Part shown: in pieces, positions 15,774-24,009 of the stretch
Numbering within the stretch: position 1 is the first letter of the stretch
Layout of the letters: each line of letters begins with the position of its first letter
NCBI RefSeq assembly: GCF_042667405.1
Contig: NZ_JBHVAL010000012.1
Coordinates: 70,402-134,401, forward strand
DNA: 64,000 bases
Direction: 5' to 3'
From: Arthrobacter sp042667405
Lineage (GTDB): Bacteria; Actinomycetota; Actinomycetes; Actinomycetales; Micrococcaceae
The notes under the pieces: generated by a model
Told to the model about the DNA's origin: nothing
Databases searched by the model: none
The model's input: only the letters and a program-made list of their open reading frames with translations
Made by a program: the position numbers and the translations under genes

Positions 15774-15816
15774 AGTGCAAGCCTCCTAGGTCCTATCCCA
15801 GCTTAGCCCCGTGTGA

Positions 15817-16971
15817 TCACGCCAGCTTTGTCTCCATTCCCAGGAACCGTCCGTAGCGGGCTGCCTCGGCTTCCAATGCGGCTTGCTCTTCCTTGGTAGC
15901 GGGCCTGGTCATGCGCACGTCGAGTTCGCAGACGCCGCCCTTGAAGCTGTGGCGCCACCATCCGGCCAGGCTGCCATCCAGAAGGACCACATGCATGGGG
16001 CCGTTATCTTCAGGGAAGTACGGTGCAGTGCCGCCCAGGTAATGGCGTGACTGCGAGTACCCCATCACGTACTCGTCGTAGCACTGGATGAGGTCAACGC
16101 GTGGGAGCACTGTACCCTCAGCGGGCGGGGCTGGAGCATGCAGGGCCTCAAGGTCATCCGGAACCAAGTAGAATTCCAGGTCATCGAAGAATGCCGGGGC
16201 CAAGGCTCCGGGTGATGTTTCCGCAGCGACGGTGAGTCCCAACTTCACGTCCTTCATGGTGAGCCCGGACCAGGCGGAGCAGTCCTTCACTGTGGCAGGC
16301 CCCCGACTGCTGAAGTACCGCAGGGCCAATTGCCCCAAGGCTTGCTCCCGCTCCGGGCCGGTGAGTGGCCCGGCAAACACCCCAGTCACGCGTTCTTCGA
16401 ACAAGGCGTATGTCTGTTTCAGGGCACCGCCCGGCGAACGCACTGGAGCGCCGCTGACCAGGATGCCGCTGATTTCCGCGTGCATGAGGTGGTAGATGAA
16501 TCCCAACCCTTTGCTGGGAAGGCCCGCGTCCGCCAACACCTCAGCCAGTTCGTCACGGGTCTTATGGCCGCCGTTCGCTACGGCCGCAGCCAGGATCCTG
16601 CTGCTGAGTCCGGCGGCTTCCTCGTCTACTCCGGTCTGGCGGTACATTCCTTTGTTGCCCTGGTGGAGCCGGGCGGCGGACAAGCCCATCAACCAGCCAA
16701 GATCGTCCCGGTGGACGAAGTGCCACGTGGGCCGCAGGATGTGGGTTCGCAGGATGGTTCCGTCTGCCACGTCCTGCTCAACGATGGCGGCAGTGCTCCC
16801 GGGTGTCCGCTGCGCCACAGTCCACCGGGCGTAGGGGAATTCCTGCGCCTGGACGGCAAGGAGGTTGCGCACGGCGTCCCCTGGACTGCAGGCAAGGGGA
16901 GGCCTCAACTGCTGGCGCCGCAGACGCAGCTGGCGGATCTGCTCTACCCGTTCCGAAGGATTAGTCGCCAC
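15817..16971 (-). CDS. Winged-helix DNA-binding protein of the AlkZ/YcaQ (HTH_42) family
   Basis: A 384-residue protein with the HTH_42 architecture, the family that includes the interstrand-crosslink glycosylases AlkZ and YcaQ. Early residues RLRRQQLRPPLA and LLAVQAQEFPYARW contain a Q-x-Q pair at Gln41/Gln43, the same place and form as the catalytic pair of AlkZ. HILRPTWHFVHRDDLGWL and the C-terminal VDLIQCYDEYVMGYS are also family features. The start is a GTG at 16971. It stands alone, not in a natural-product cluster, so a housekeeping repair role is as likely as self-resistance. Family call is good; glycosylase activity is inference. Confidence 0.72.
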   Translation of the reverse strand: MATNPSERVEQIRQLRLRRQQLRPPLACSPGDAVRNLLAVQAQEFPYARWTVAQRTPGSTAAIVEQDVADGTILRTHILRPTWHFVHRDDLGWLMGLSAARLHQGNKGMYRQTGVDEEAAGLSSRILAAAVANGGHKTRDELAEVLADAGLPSKGLGFIYHLMHAEISGILVSGAPVRSPGGALKQTYALFEERVTGVFAGPLTGPEREQALGQLALRYFSSRGPATVKDCSAWSGLTMKDVKLGLTVAAETSPGALAPAFFDDLEFYLVPDDLEALHAPAPPAEGTVLPRVDLIQCYDEYVMGYSQSRHYLGGTAPYFPEDNGPMHVVLLDGSLAGWWRHSFKGGVCELDVRMTRPATKEEQAALEAEAARYGRFLGMETKLA

Positions 16972-17018
16972 GCAAGCCTGCCCAACCTGTCATTTCCACC
17001 CTAGCTGCTCTGTCCCCG

Positions 17019-17861
17019 CTAGCTGCGCGGCATCAAGGTGCCGCCGGCGCCGAAGACGGGTCCCGCCGTCGGGCGCTTTGGTGTGATGCCGTCGCCGGAG
17101 GACTGGTGCCTCAATCGGCGGATGACCCATGGAACAAAGTACTCACGGGCCCAGACGAGATCAGAGGAGCGGGCTTCGCGCCACGTCCGGGGCGGGAGGG
17201 GCTTGGGCATCAGCGGTTCCAGGGTGTGCTGGACGTTCAGCGCGTCCAGGACCATCATGGCGATGGTGTGATGGCCCAGGGGTGAAAAGTGCAGGCGGTC
17301 CGCGTCCCACATCTGTGAATCGGACAACTGCCGCAGGGACCACATGTCGGCGATGATGGCGTCGTGCCGGGCCGCGACTGTCCGCAGATTCTCGTTGTAG
17401 ATGGCGACTTTGCCCCGGATCCGGCCCAGGACAGAGGACGCAGTGTCGGGTCCATTGAACAGCACCACGGTGGCCCCGCCGGAGCTTAGTTCGCCGACGG
17501 CGGCGTCGAGTTTTTCGGCCAGGAGGTCAGGATCGCCGCCCGGACGGATGAGGTCGTTGCCGCCGGCCGAAATGGAGATGAGGTCCGGTTGCAGCTCCAG
17601 GCAGGGACCCACTTGCTCATCGACGATCTGCTGCAGCAGCCGCCCACGGATCGCCAGGTTGGCGTAGGCAAAGTCCTCGTGTCCACGACCCAGCTCTTCA
17701 GCCACGCGGTCCGCCCAGCCGCGGTTGCCGCCGGGATTTGCAGGTTCGGGATCGCCGATGCCTTCTGTGAACGAATCACCCAGTGCCACGTAACGGCTCC
17801 AAGGGTGCGTTTGAACAGGTTCGCCAGGTTCCACTAAATGATTGTTCTCACTCACGCTCAT
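17019..17861 (-). CDS. SGNH/GDSL hydrolase
   Basis: A 280-residue esterase-like protein. Block I is YVALGDSFTEGIGDPEPANP with the nucleophile Ser; the Gly is in ANLAIRGRL; block III is ISAGGNDLIRPGG; block V is DRLHFSPLGHH with the catalytic Asp/His. There is no signal peptide, so it is probably cytoplasmic. The C-terminal REARSSDLVWAREYFVPWV is typical of the actinobacterial group. The frame is open to 18002, but the ATG at 17861 has AGGA close upstream and fits the domain start. It diverges from the carboxylesterase gene. Substrate unknown. Confidence 0.82.
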   Translation of the reverse strand: MSVSENNHLVEPGEPVQTHPWSRYVALGDSFTEGIGDPEPANPGGNRGWADRVAEELGRGHEDFAYANLAIRGRLLQQIVDEQVGPCLELQPDLISISAGGNDLIRPGGDPDLLAEKLDAAVGELSSGGATVVLFNGPDTASSVLGRIRGKVAIYNENLRTVAARHDAIIADMWSLRQLSDSQMWDADRLHFSPLGHHTIAMMVLDALNVQHTLEPLMPKPLPPRTWREARSSDLVWAREYFVPWVIRRLRHQSSGDGITPKRPTAGPVFGAGGTLMPRS

Positions 17862-17882
17862 ATCCTGCCCCCTGACGCCCGA

Positions 17883-17916
17883 CCTACGCCACCGTAGGTT
17901 GTTACTTGGGAGTAAC
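17883..17916. promoter_or_regulatory. Two palindromes between divergent hydrolase genes
   Basis: CCTAC-N6-GTAGG (17883-17898) and GTTACT-TGGG-AGTAAC (17901-17916) lie side by side between the SGNH hydrolase and esterase starts. The second matches the pattern TTACY-N4-RGTAA, also found twice before the acyl-CoA dehydrogenase at 40473 and 40491. This is a TetR-like operator shape. Function inferred. Confidence 0.45.
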
Positions 17917-17931
17917 TGCAAGAATGGAGCC

Positions 17932-18582
17932 ATGACTGAAGCCCCCGTATTTCCCGCACCCGTAGTCCTCTGGTCCCACGACGAAGCCGAGCGCGCCGGC
18001 AAGCCCCTGCTGGTCCTGCTGCACGGCTACGGTTCCAACGAGGAGGACCTCTTCAGCCTGGCAGGCCTGCTCCCGGACGGCTTCGTGGTGGCCGCCCTCC
18101 GCGCACCGATGCCCACGGGGCCGGGCTTCACCTGGTTTCCGTTGACGGCTTCGATCGATTACTCCCTGGACGCAGTAAAGCTTGCCGCCGAGTACGCCTT
18201 GGACTGGCTGGACACGGTCAAGGCCAATCACTCCTCGGTGACGCTGCTTGGATTCTCCATGGGCATGGCGATGGCGACCACCATGCTCCGGTACCGACCC
18301 GCGGACTTCGCGGCCGTCGTCGGGCTTTCAGGTTTTGTGGTCGACGCCGGTGCTGACGCGGCCTTCCGCGATGACCAGTTGGACGGCTCTGTTCCGATGT
18401 TCTGGGGCCGTGACCAGCAGGATCCCGTCATTACCCAGGACAAGATCGAATACACGATGGGCTGGGTCCGGAAGCACGTGGACCTCACCAAGGTGCTGTA
18501 CACAGGGATGTGGCACGGGATCAACCAGCAGGAAATCGGCCACGTAGGGGAGTTCCTCACCCACAAGGTCCTCCACGGTTGA
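17932..18582 (+). CDS. Carboxylesterase/phospholipase-type alpha/beta hydrolase
   Basis: A 216-residue single-domain hydrolase of the carboxylesterase 2/acyl-protein thioesterase type. It has LLVLLHGYGSNEEDLFSLAG with the oxyanion HGxG, nucleophile Ser109 in LLGFSMGMAMA, the acid in GRDQQDPVI and the histidine in GMWHGINQQE. No signal peptide. GGAG sits just before the ATG at 17932; the longer open frame from 17842 runs through the promoter region and is rejected. Substrate unknown; small acyl esters are typical. Confidence 0.82.
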   Translation: MTEAPVFPAPVVLWSHDEAERAGKPLLVLLHGYGSNEEDLFSLAGLLPDGFVVAALRAPMPTGPGFTWFPLTASIDYSLDAVKLAAEYALDWLDTVKANHSSVTLLGFSMGMAMATTMLRYRPADFAAVVGLSGFVVDAGADAAFRDDQLDGSVPMFWGRDQQDPVITQDKIEYTMGWVRKHVDLTKVLYTGMWHGINQQEIGHVGEFLTHKVLHG

Positions 18583-18643
18583 GTTTTTGTACACATAACG
18601 CGCCTAAAAGACGTTCTTAAGCGCGTTATGTGTACGAAAACTC
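18581..18643. terminator. 23-bp stem hairpin between convergent genes
   Basis: Arms 18581-18603 and 18621-18643 pair over 23 bp with one G-T pair around a 17-base loop. The left arm begins inside the esterase stop codon and the right arm ends 6 bp before the S4 gene stop. Runs of T at the outer arm ends on each strand would let it work as a bidirectional terminator. The size resembles the 5414-5478 hairpin. Confidence 0.75.
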
Positions 18644-18649
18644 CGGGGG

Positions 18650-18877
18650 TTAGGCGGTGGTGATCCTGACCGTCTGTCCGTTGACGGTTACGGTATCGCC
18701 GGCATGGAGTTGGCGGCCGCGTCGCTCGTCGATTTCTCCGTTGACCTTGACCAGGCCGTTCTTGATGAGCTCCGCGGCCTCCACGCCGTCCTCCACCAGG
18801 TTGGCGAGCTTCAACAGTTGGCCCAGGCGGATCATGTCGTCGCGGATAGGAATCTCTTCGATTTCGGGGTTGCTCAT
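18650..18877 (-). CDS. Small S4-domain RNA-binding protein
   Basis: A 75-residue protein consisting of one S4 domain: IRLGQLLKLANLVEDGVEAA, then LIKNGLVKVNGEIDERRGRQ and the closing strand GDTVTVNGQTVRI. It resembles the YaaA/RlbA-type stand-alone S4 proteins thought to contact structured RNA or ribosome intermediates. Cytoplasmic. It is convergent with the esterase and divergent from the DMT transporter, with only about 23 bp between starts. Specific RNA target unknown. Confidence 0.82.
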   Translation of the reverse strand: MSNPEIEEIPIRDDMIRLGQLLKLANLVEDGVEAAELIKNGLVKVNGEIDERRGRQLHAGDTVTVNGQTVRITTA

Positions 18878-18900
18878 ACAGCAATGATGCCTGAAGTAGT

Positions 18901-19905
18901 GTGGTGACGGTGCCGCAGCCTTCTCCCCGTCCCACCCTTCCCTTGGCCGTTGGCCTCATACTGGCCCTGGTGACCGGCTTGGTGTTGCCGATTCAGGGAC
19001 GCATTAACGGAGCCTTGAGCGCTGTCCTGAACGACGGCATTGCTGCAGCCGTCGTGAGTTTCACCACAGGACTGGTGGTGATTGCGGTGATCTCGATGAG
19101 CACGCCAAAGGGCAGGGCCGGGCTGCGGAGGATCGTACCTGCCGTCCGCAGCCGCAGCTTCCCGCCTTTCTACGTGCTGGCTGGCGGCGTCGGAGCCTTT
19201 TTTGTTTTCGCGCAGTCGTACACCGTGGGCCTTTTGGGCGTGGCCGTGTTCACGGTGGCCTCGGTGACCGGCCAGACCCTCAGCGGGCTGTTGGTGGACC
19301 GGCTCGGCATTGCACCAGGCGGCAAGCGCTCCATCACCGGACTTCGGGTGCTGGGCAGTATCCTCACCGTGGCGGCTGTCGCGTGGGCCGTTTCGCCGCA
19401 TTTCGGCGCGTCCACCGACGTCGGCATGATGGTGTTGCCGATCCTTTTGCCACTTCTCGCGGGATTTTTGATGAGCTTCCAGCAGGCCATGAACGGAACG
19501 GCCACCGTGCACTACGGCACGCCACTGGCCACAACGGTGGTCAACTTTTTGGCGGGATCCGTGGTGCTGTGGATTGCCTGGCTGATCAAGGCCCTGGTCA
19601 CGGGAACCGGCAACCCCTTGCCCGCCGAGTGGTGGTACTACCTTGGCGGTCCGCTGGGCTGCATCGCGATCGGCCTGGCGGCCTTGCTGGTCCGCAGCCT
19701 CGGCGTGCTGATCACCGGCTTGGGCATGATTGCCGGGCAGCTGTTGGGGTCGTTGATGCTCGACGTCGTGATCCCCACTTCCGGTACGGTGGTCGCCTTG
19801 CCCACGGTGTTGGGCACGGTTCTGACCCTTGCCGCGATCATTGTGGCCACTTTGCCGTGGCCGAAGGGAGCATTCGCACGGAGAGGTGCGGCGAAAGGCC
19901 GGTAG
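18901..19905 (+). CDS. DMT-family permease (DUF606/YdcZ type)
   Basis: A 334-residue membrane protein made of two similar halves of about five helices each, for example LAVGLILALVTGLVLPIQGR then INGAL at the start of half one and ILLPLLAGFLMSFQQAMNG at the start of half two. The paired 'QGRINGAL' and 'QQAMNGTA' signatures are typical of the DUF606 branch of the drug/metabolite transporter superfamily. Substrate unknown. The start is a GTG at 18901; GTG at 18904 or 18910 is possible, and no ribosome site is clear. Confidence 0.78.
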   Translation: MVTVPQPSPRPTLPLAVGLILALVTGLVLPIQGRINGALSAVLNDGIAAAVVSFTTGLVVIAVISMSTPKGRAGLRRIVPAVRSRSFPPFYVLAGGVGAFFVFAQSYTVGLLGVAVFTVASVTGQTLSGLLVDRLGIAPGGKRSITGLRVLGSILTVAAVAWAVSPHFGASTDVGMMVLPILLPLLAGFLMSFQQAMNGTATVHYGTPLATTVVNFLAGSVVLWIAWLIKALVTGTGNPLPAEWWYYLGGPLGCIAIGLAALLVRSLGVLITGLGMIAGQLLGSLMLDVVIPTSGTVVALPTVLGTVLTLAAIIVATLPWPKGAFARRGAAKGR

Positions 19906-20017
19906 GGTAGGAGACAGCAAATTTCCCCCAACACCCCGCCGGGCGACCTTGTCCGGAACCGGGGCCAACCACCCGCGGACCGCACCCAGCGGCCCTGTAG
20001 AACAAATGGAGTTACCC

Positions 20018-21403
20018 ATGGCAGCAAAATCCGTCCTTGACCAGGTCATTTCCCTCTCCAAGCGCAGGGGCTTTGTCTTCCAGGCCGGTGAAATCTATGG
20101 TGGCTCCCGCTCTGCATGGGATTACGGTCCCCTCGGTGCGGAACTGAAGGAAAACATCAAGCGCCAGTGGTGGCAGAGCATGGTCCGCGGCCGCGAAGAT
20201 GTCGTGGGCCTTGACTCCTCGGTTATCCTTCCCCGCCAGGTATGGGAAGCTTCCGGCCACGTGGAGGTCTTCTCGGACCCCCTGGTTGAGTGCCTTTCCT
20301 GCCACAAGCGCTACCGCGCGGACCACCTCGAAGAAGAATACGAGGAAAAGAAGGGCCGCCCTCCCGAGAATGGCCTGGCTGACATTGTTTGCGCCAACTG
20401 CGGCACCCGCGGACAGTGGACCGAGCCCCAGGAATTCTCGGGCCTCCTGAAGACCTTCCTCGGCCCTGTAGCCAGCGAAGAAGGACTGCACTACCTCCGT
20501 CCGGAAACGGCACAGGGCATCTTCGTCAACTTCAACAACGTGCTCACCACTTCGCGGAAGAAGCCGCCGTTCGGCATCGGCCAGATCGGCAAGTCCTTCC
20601 GTAACGAAATCACGCCCGGTAACTTCATTTTCCGCACCCGTGAGTTCGAACAGATGGAGATGGAGTTCTTCGTCGAGCCGGGCACGGACGAAGAATGGCA
20701 CCAGTACTGGATGAAGGAGCGCATGTCCTGGTACCGGGACCTGGGCATCCGCGAAGAGAACCTCCGCTTCTTCGAGCACCCGCTTGAGAAGCTCAGCCAC
20801 TACTCCAAGGGCACCACGGACATCGAGTACCGCTTCGGTTTCCAGGGCTCCGAGTGGGGCGAGCTGGAAGGTATCGCCAACCGCACGGACTTCGACCTCT
20901 CCACGCACGCCAAGGCTTCCGGCACGGACCTGAGCTACTTCAACCAGGCAACCAACGAGCGCTACACGCCATACGTGATTGAGCCCGCCGCCGGCTTGAC
21001 CCGCTCCTTCATGGCCTTCCTGATCGACGCGTACACCGAAGACGAGGCACCCAACGCCAAGGGCGGCGTCGACGTCCGAACCGTGCTGAAGCTCGACCCG
21101 CGACTGGCCCCGGTCAAGGCCGCAGTCCTGCCGCTGAGCCGCAACGAGGACCTCTCGCCGAAGGCCAAGGCGTTGGGCGCCCAGCTGCGCAAGAACTGGA
21201 ACATCGACTTTGACGACGCCGGTGCCATCGGCCGCCGCTACCGTCGCCAGGACGAAATCGGTACTCCGTTCTGCATCACCGTTGACTTCGACACCCTCGA
21301 AGACCAGGCCGTGACCATCCGCGAGCGCGACACCATGAGCCAGGAACGCGTTTCCTTGGACAAGGTTGAAGGCTACCTGGCTGCACGCTTGATTGGCGCC
21401 TAG
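20018..21403 (+). CDS. glyS: Glycine--tRNA ligase (dimeric class II type)
   Basis: A single-chain class II aminoacyl-tRNA synthetase of 461 residues, the alpha2 form. It opens LDQVISLSKRRGFVFQAGEI, then GGSRSAWDYGPLG; CLSCHKRYRADH and IVCANCGTRGQW provide a zinc-like four-cysteine insertion; motif 2 is FRNEITPGNFIFRTREFEQ; motif 3 lies in GLTRSFMAFL. The C-terminal anticodon-binding domain follows (LAPVKAAVLPLSRNED). ATG at 20018 is chosen over ATG at 20006 because GGAG sits 6 bp before it. A GNAT gene starts 2 bp after the stop. Confidence 0.95.
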   Translation: MAAKSVLDQVISLSKRRGFVFQAGEIYGGSRSAWDYGPLGAELKENIKRQWWQSMVRGREDVVGLDSSVILPRQVWEASGHVEVFSDPLVECLSCHKRYRADHLEEEYEEKKGRPPENGLADIVCANCGTRGQWTEPQEFSGLLKTFLGPVASEEGLHYLRPETAQGIFVNFNNVLTTSRKKPPFGIGQIGKSFRNEITPGNFIFRTREFEQMEMEFFVEPGTDEEWHQYWMKERMSWYRDLGIREENLRFFEHPLEKLSHYSKGTTDIEYRFGFQGSEWGELEGIANRTDFDLSTHAKASGTDLSYFNQATNERYTPYVIEPAAGLTRSFMAFLIDAYTEDEAPNAKGGVDVRTVLKLDPRLAPVKAAVLPLSRNEDLSPKAKALGAQLRKNWNIDFDDAGAIGRRYRRQDEIGTPFCITVDFDTLEDQAVTIRERDTMSQERVSLDKVEGYLAARLIGA

Positions 21404-21405
21404 CC

Positions 21406-22368
21406 GTGGCACTGGAATACCGCGAATGGAAGGAAGGCGACGACCTCGCCCTCCTGGAAGTCTGGGGTGGTCCTGAGACCCTCCCGGCCGAGCAGTTCCG
21501 TGCTGCCCTCGCGCCCTCTAGCAACCAGCCCTGGCGGCGGTGCATCGTGGCCGAGGATGTCGTGGACGGAGTGCGGATTCCTGTTGCGGCCGGCGTGGTC
21601 CACGAGGCCTCGCTTCACCCGGAGCGGCTCTGGGCCTACATCGAGGTTGCCAAGGACCACCGCCGCGAAGGTGTCGGTGCCACCCTGCTGACCATGCTTC
21701 GCGCCGAAGCCGGGAACTCGCCGTCGGGCGTTTCGAAGCTTCGCAGCAAGGTAGAGCCGGACACGGCAGGTGCGGCGTTCGCTGCCGCTGCCGGGCTTGC
21801 CCCCATCCAGCGTTCCCAGCTGGTGGTGGTGAATCCGGAACCGCTCCCGCTTCCGCGGTTCGGCGATGGCTCCGAAGAAGCCGCGTCCGAGCGCGTGGAG
21901 GACCTGGCTACCGGTTCAGTTGAGTTGAGCGAGGCCGTGGGCAAGTACTACACCCACGTCCACCACTGGGACAGCCCGGGGGAGCTCAGCGTCGCCACTG
22001 TCCAGCGCCTCTTCCTGCATGACCTGACCGGCGCCCATGGTGCGATCGTGCTGCGTGCACCGAAGGCGAGTGCCTTAGGCCAGGGCGTTCCGGCCAGCCG
22101 CAAGGGCAGGATCCAGGCGTTCGCCATCAGCTACGCGCAGGGCGACTCCGAGGAACCGTCGGACGTCTTCCTGGGCCATGACCCCAGCTTGTCGGCCGAG
22201 GACGCTGCCTTTGCCGTTCGGGACCTGTTGGCCCTCATCGCCTACCAGCACCCTGTGCTGCTGGAAGTTGACGAGTCCATGACAGCCCTGCGGACTGTCC
22301 TTGAGCCTTTGCTGGAATCCGGCAAAGCCCATGTCCGCGGCGCGGATACGTTGATTGTGAGCGACTGA
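21406..22368 (+). CDS. GNAT-family N-acetyltransferase
   Basis: A 320-residue protein with one clear GNAT domain in the first half: IEVAKDHRREGVGATLLTML is the acetyl-CoA motif A (RxxGxG/A). The second half (about 150-320) looks like a degenerate GNAT fold, with FAISYAQGDSEEPSDVF and a C-terminal LLALIAYQHPVLLEVDE, so this may be a tandem GNAT like mycothiol synthase-type proteins. The start is GTG at 21406, 2 bp after glyS, so it is probably translated from the glyS message. Acceptor substrate unknown. Confidence 0.8.
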   Translation: MALEYREWKEGDDLALLEVWGGPETLPAEQFRAALAPSSNQPWRRCIVAEDVVDGVRIPVAAGVVHEASLHPERLWAYIEVAKDHRREGVGATLLTMLRAEAGNSPSGVSKLRSKVEPDTAGAAFAAAAGLAPIQRSQLVVVNPEPLPLPRFGDGSEEAASERVEDLATGSVELSEAVGKYYTHVHHWDSPGELSVATVQRLFLHDLTGAHGAIVLRAPKASALGQGVPASRKGRIQAFAISYAQGDSEEPSDVFLGHDPSLSAEDAAFAVRDLLALIAYQHPVLLEVDESMTALRTVLEPLLESGKAHVRGADTLIVSD

Positions 22369-22400
22369 CCGGTTTCCACCGAAGTCATCGAGCACTGCTG

Positions 22401-22445
22401 ATCCTGTTCGGCCCATGGTTCATGGGCCGGGCAGGATTCGCTTTT
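22401..22445 (+). terminator. Intrinsic terminator after glyS-GNAT
   Basis: A 17-bp stem (22401-22417 with 22421-22437, two G-T pairs) closes a 3-base loop and is followed by TCGCTTTTT. It lies 33 bp after the GNAT stop and is a convincing rho-independent terminator. Confidence 0.85.
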
Positions 22446-22582
22446 TCCGGGTCCTTGCCAAAGGTTCTTGACGCGGCCAAAGCTCAGGAGTAGTCCTATC
22501 GAAGTAAGCCCCCACGCCGTCACGAACAGGGGGAAAAGCGTGAGGAAAGTCCGGTCTCACGGCTGAATCGATGGTAAGCACT

Positions 22583-23956
22583 ATGAACCCAACCGCCCTC
22601 GACGGACTGCGGGAACAGTTGCGCGGGCAACTCGTCACTCCCGAAGATCCTGACTACGACGCAGCACGTGCCGTCTTCAACGCCATGGTGGACAAACGCC
22701 CTGCCGGTGTCATCCGCGTAGCGCAGGTTTCCGATGTTATCGCCGGCGTGAATTTCGCCCGTGAAAATTCCTTACCCCTGGCCATCAGGGGAGGCGGACA
22801 CAGCGCTCCCGGCTTTGGCACCTGGGACGACGCACTGGTACTGGACTTCGTTAACCGCACCGGGGTCCGGGTGGATCCCCAACGTTCCAGGGCCCGGGCC
22901 GAGGGCGGGACGACGTGGGCCGACTTCAACCACGCCACCCATGCTTTCGGACTCGCGACCACCGGAGGAATCGTGGGTTCAACCGGTGTGGCGGGCCTGA
23001 CGTTGGGCGGAGGGATCGGGTACCTCGCCAGGAAGTACGGGTTGTCCTGCGACAACCTCGTCTCTGCAGATGTCGTCACAGCGGACGGAAACTTCCTGAT
23101 CGCCAGCGACGAACAGAATGAAGACCTGTTCTGGGCGATACGGGGCGGCGGGGGCAACTTCGGCGTGGTGACGTCCCTGGAGTTCGAACTCCATCCCGTG
23201 GACATGGTCCATGCCGGGATCATCATTTACGGCGCTGAGAACATCCCTGCAGTGGCCAGGTTCTACCGTGACTACATTGCCTCCGCGCCCGAAGAGTTCG
23301 GGGCGTTCCTGGGCTTCCACCAAGGACCGCCGGTGCCCTTCCTTCCCGAGGAGTGGCACGGAAAGGCAGTGTGCGTTGTAGTGGGAATGTGGACGGGCGA
23401 CCCCGCTGAAGGGGACGCACGCTGGCAGCCTTTCCTGGAGGCCGCACCTGTGGCTGGGTCCATGGTGGGACCCATGCCGTATCCGGCACTCAACGTTGCC
23501 TTTGACGGACTTAACCCCAAAGGCATGCACGGCTATTGGAAGGCCAATTTCCTGCGCGAGCTCAACGACGGCGCAATCGCTGCCCACGCCCAATTCGGGG
23601 CCACCGTGACCAGCATGAACACCGCGGTCCACGTCTATCCCATCGATGGGGCTGTGCACCGGGTTTCCGTTCAAGACACCGCCTTCGCCCACCGCGACAT
23701 GAAGTTCTCCCCGGTCATCGCAACCCAATGGCCCGATCCAGCAGATAATGAAGCCAACATCGCCTGGACCCGCAGGTACGCTGCAGCGCTGGCACCTCAC
23801 TCGGAAGCCGGCGGATATATCAACTTCATGGACTCGGAGGACCAAAACCGGATCGCGGACAATTACGGACCCAACTGGGAGAGGTTGGTCGCTGTCAAAA
23901 CCAAATACGACCCCGACAACCTCTTCCGCGTCAATCAGAACATTCCGCCGGCCTGA
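22583..23956 (+). CDS. FAD-binding oxidoreductase, BBE family (6-hydroxynicotine oxidase-like)
   Basis: A 457-residue flavoprotein. The PCMH-type FAD domain has LPLAIRGGGHSAPGFGTWDD, where His is the usual covalent 8-alpha attachment, then GVAGLTLGGGIGYLARKYGL. The second, cysteinyl attachment of bicovalent relatives is missing: the loop reads GGIVGSTGVAG where a Cys would sit. The C-terminal BBE segment NYGPNWERLVAVKTKYDP then DNLFRVNQNI closes the domain. It resembles 6-hydroxy-D-nicotine oxidase and sugar or alkaloid oxidases. An in-frame ATG at 22571 is an alternative start; neither has a strong ribosome site. Substrate unknown; it stands alone between a terminator and yibE. Confidence 0.82.
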   Translation: MNPTALDGLREQLRGQLVTPEDPDYDAARAVFNAMVDKRPAGVIRVAQVSDVIAGVNFARENSLPLAIRGGGHSAPGFGTWDDALVLDFVNRTGVRVDPQRSRARAEGGTTWADFNHATHAFGLATTGGIVGSTGVAGLTLGGGIGYLARKYGLSCDNLVSADVVTADGNFLIASDEQNEDLFWAIRGGGGNFGVVTSLEFELHPVDMVHAGIIIYGAENIPAVARFYRDYIASAPEEFGAFLGFHQGPPVPFLPEEWHGKAVCVVVGMWTGDPAEGDARWQPFLEAAPVAGSMVGPMPYPALNVAFDGLNPKGMHGYWKANFLRELNDGAIAAHAQFGATVTSMNTAVHVYPIDGAVHRVSVQDTAFAHRDMKFSPVIATQWPDPADNEANIAWTRRYAAALAPHSEAGGYINFMDSEDQNRIADNYGPNWERLVAVKTKYDPDNLFRVNQNIPPA

Positions 23957-24009
23957 GACGGGAGCACCCTGCTGTCCACGTAGGCTTAACCCATGAGGTT
24001 TTGCAGCTG

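Noticed and set aside
19906..20017. T-box leader for glyS
   Set aside because: The region is only about 110 bp and I see no T-box sequence or specifier-type stem.
20012..21412. 466-codon minus-strand frame opposite glyS
   Set aside because: Complete antisense of a well-conserved gene, low-complexity product, no ribosome site.
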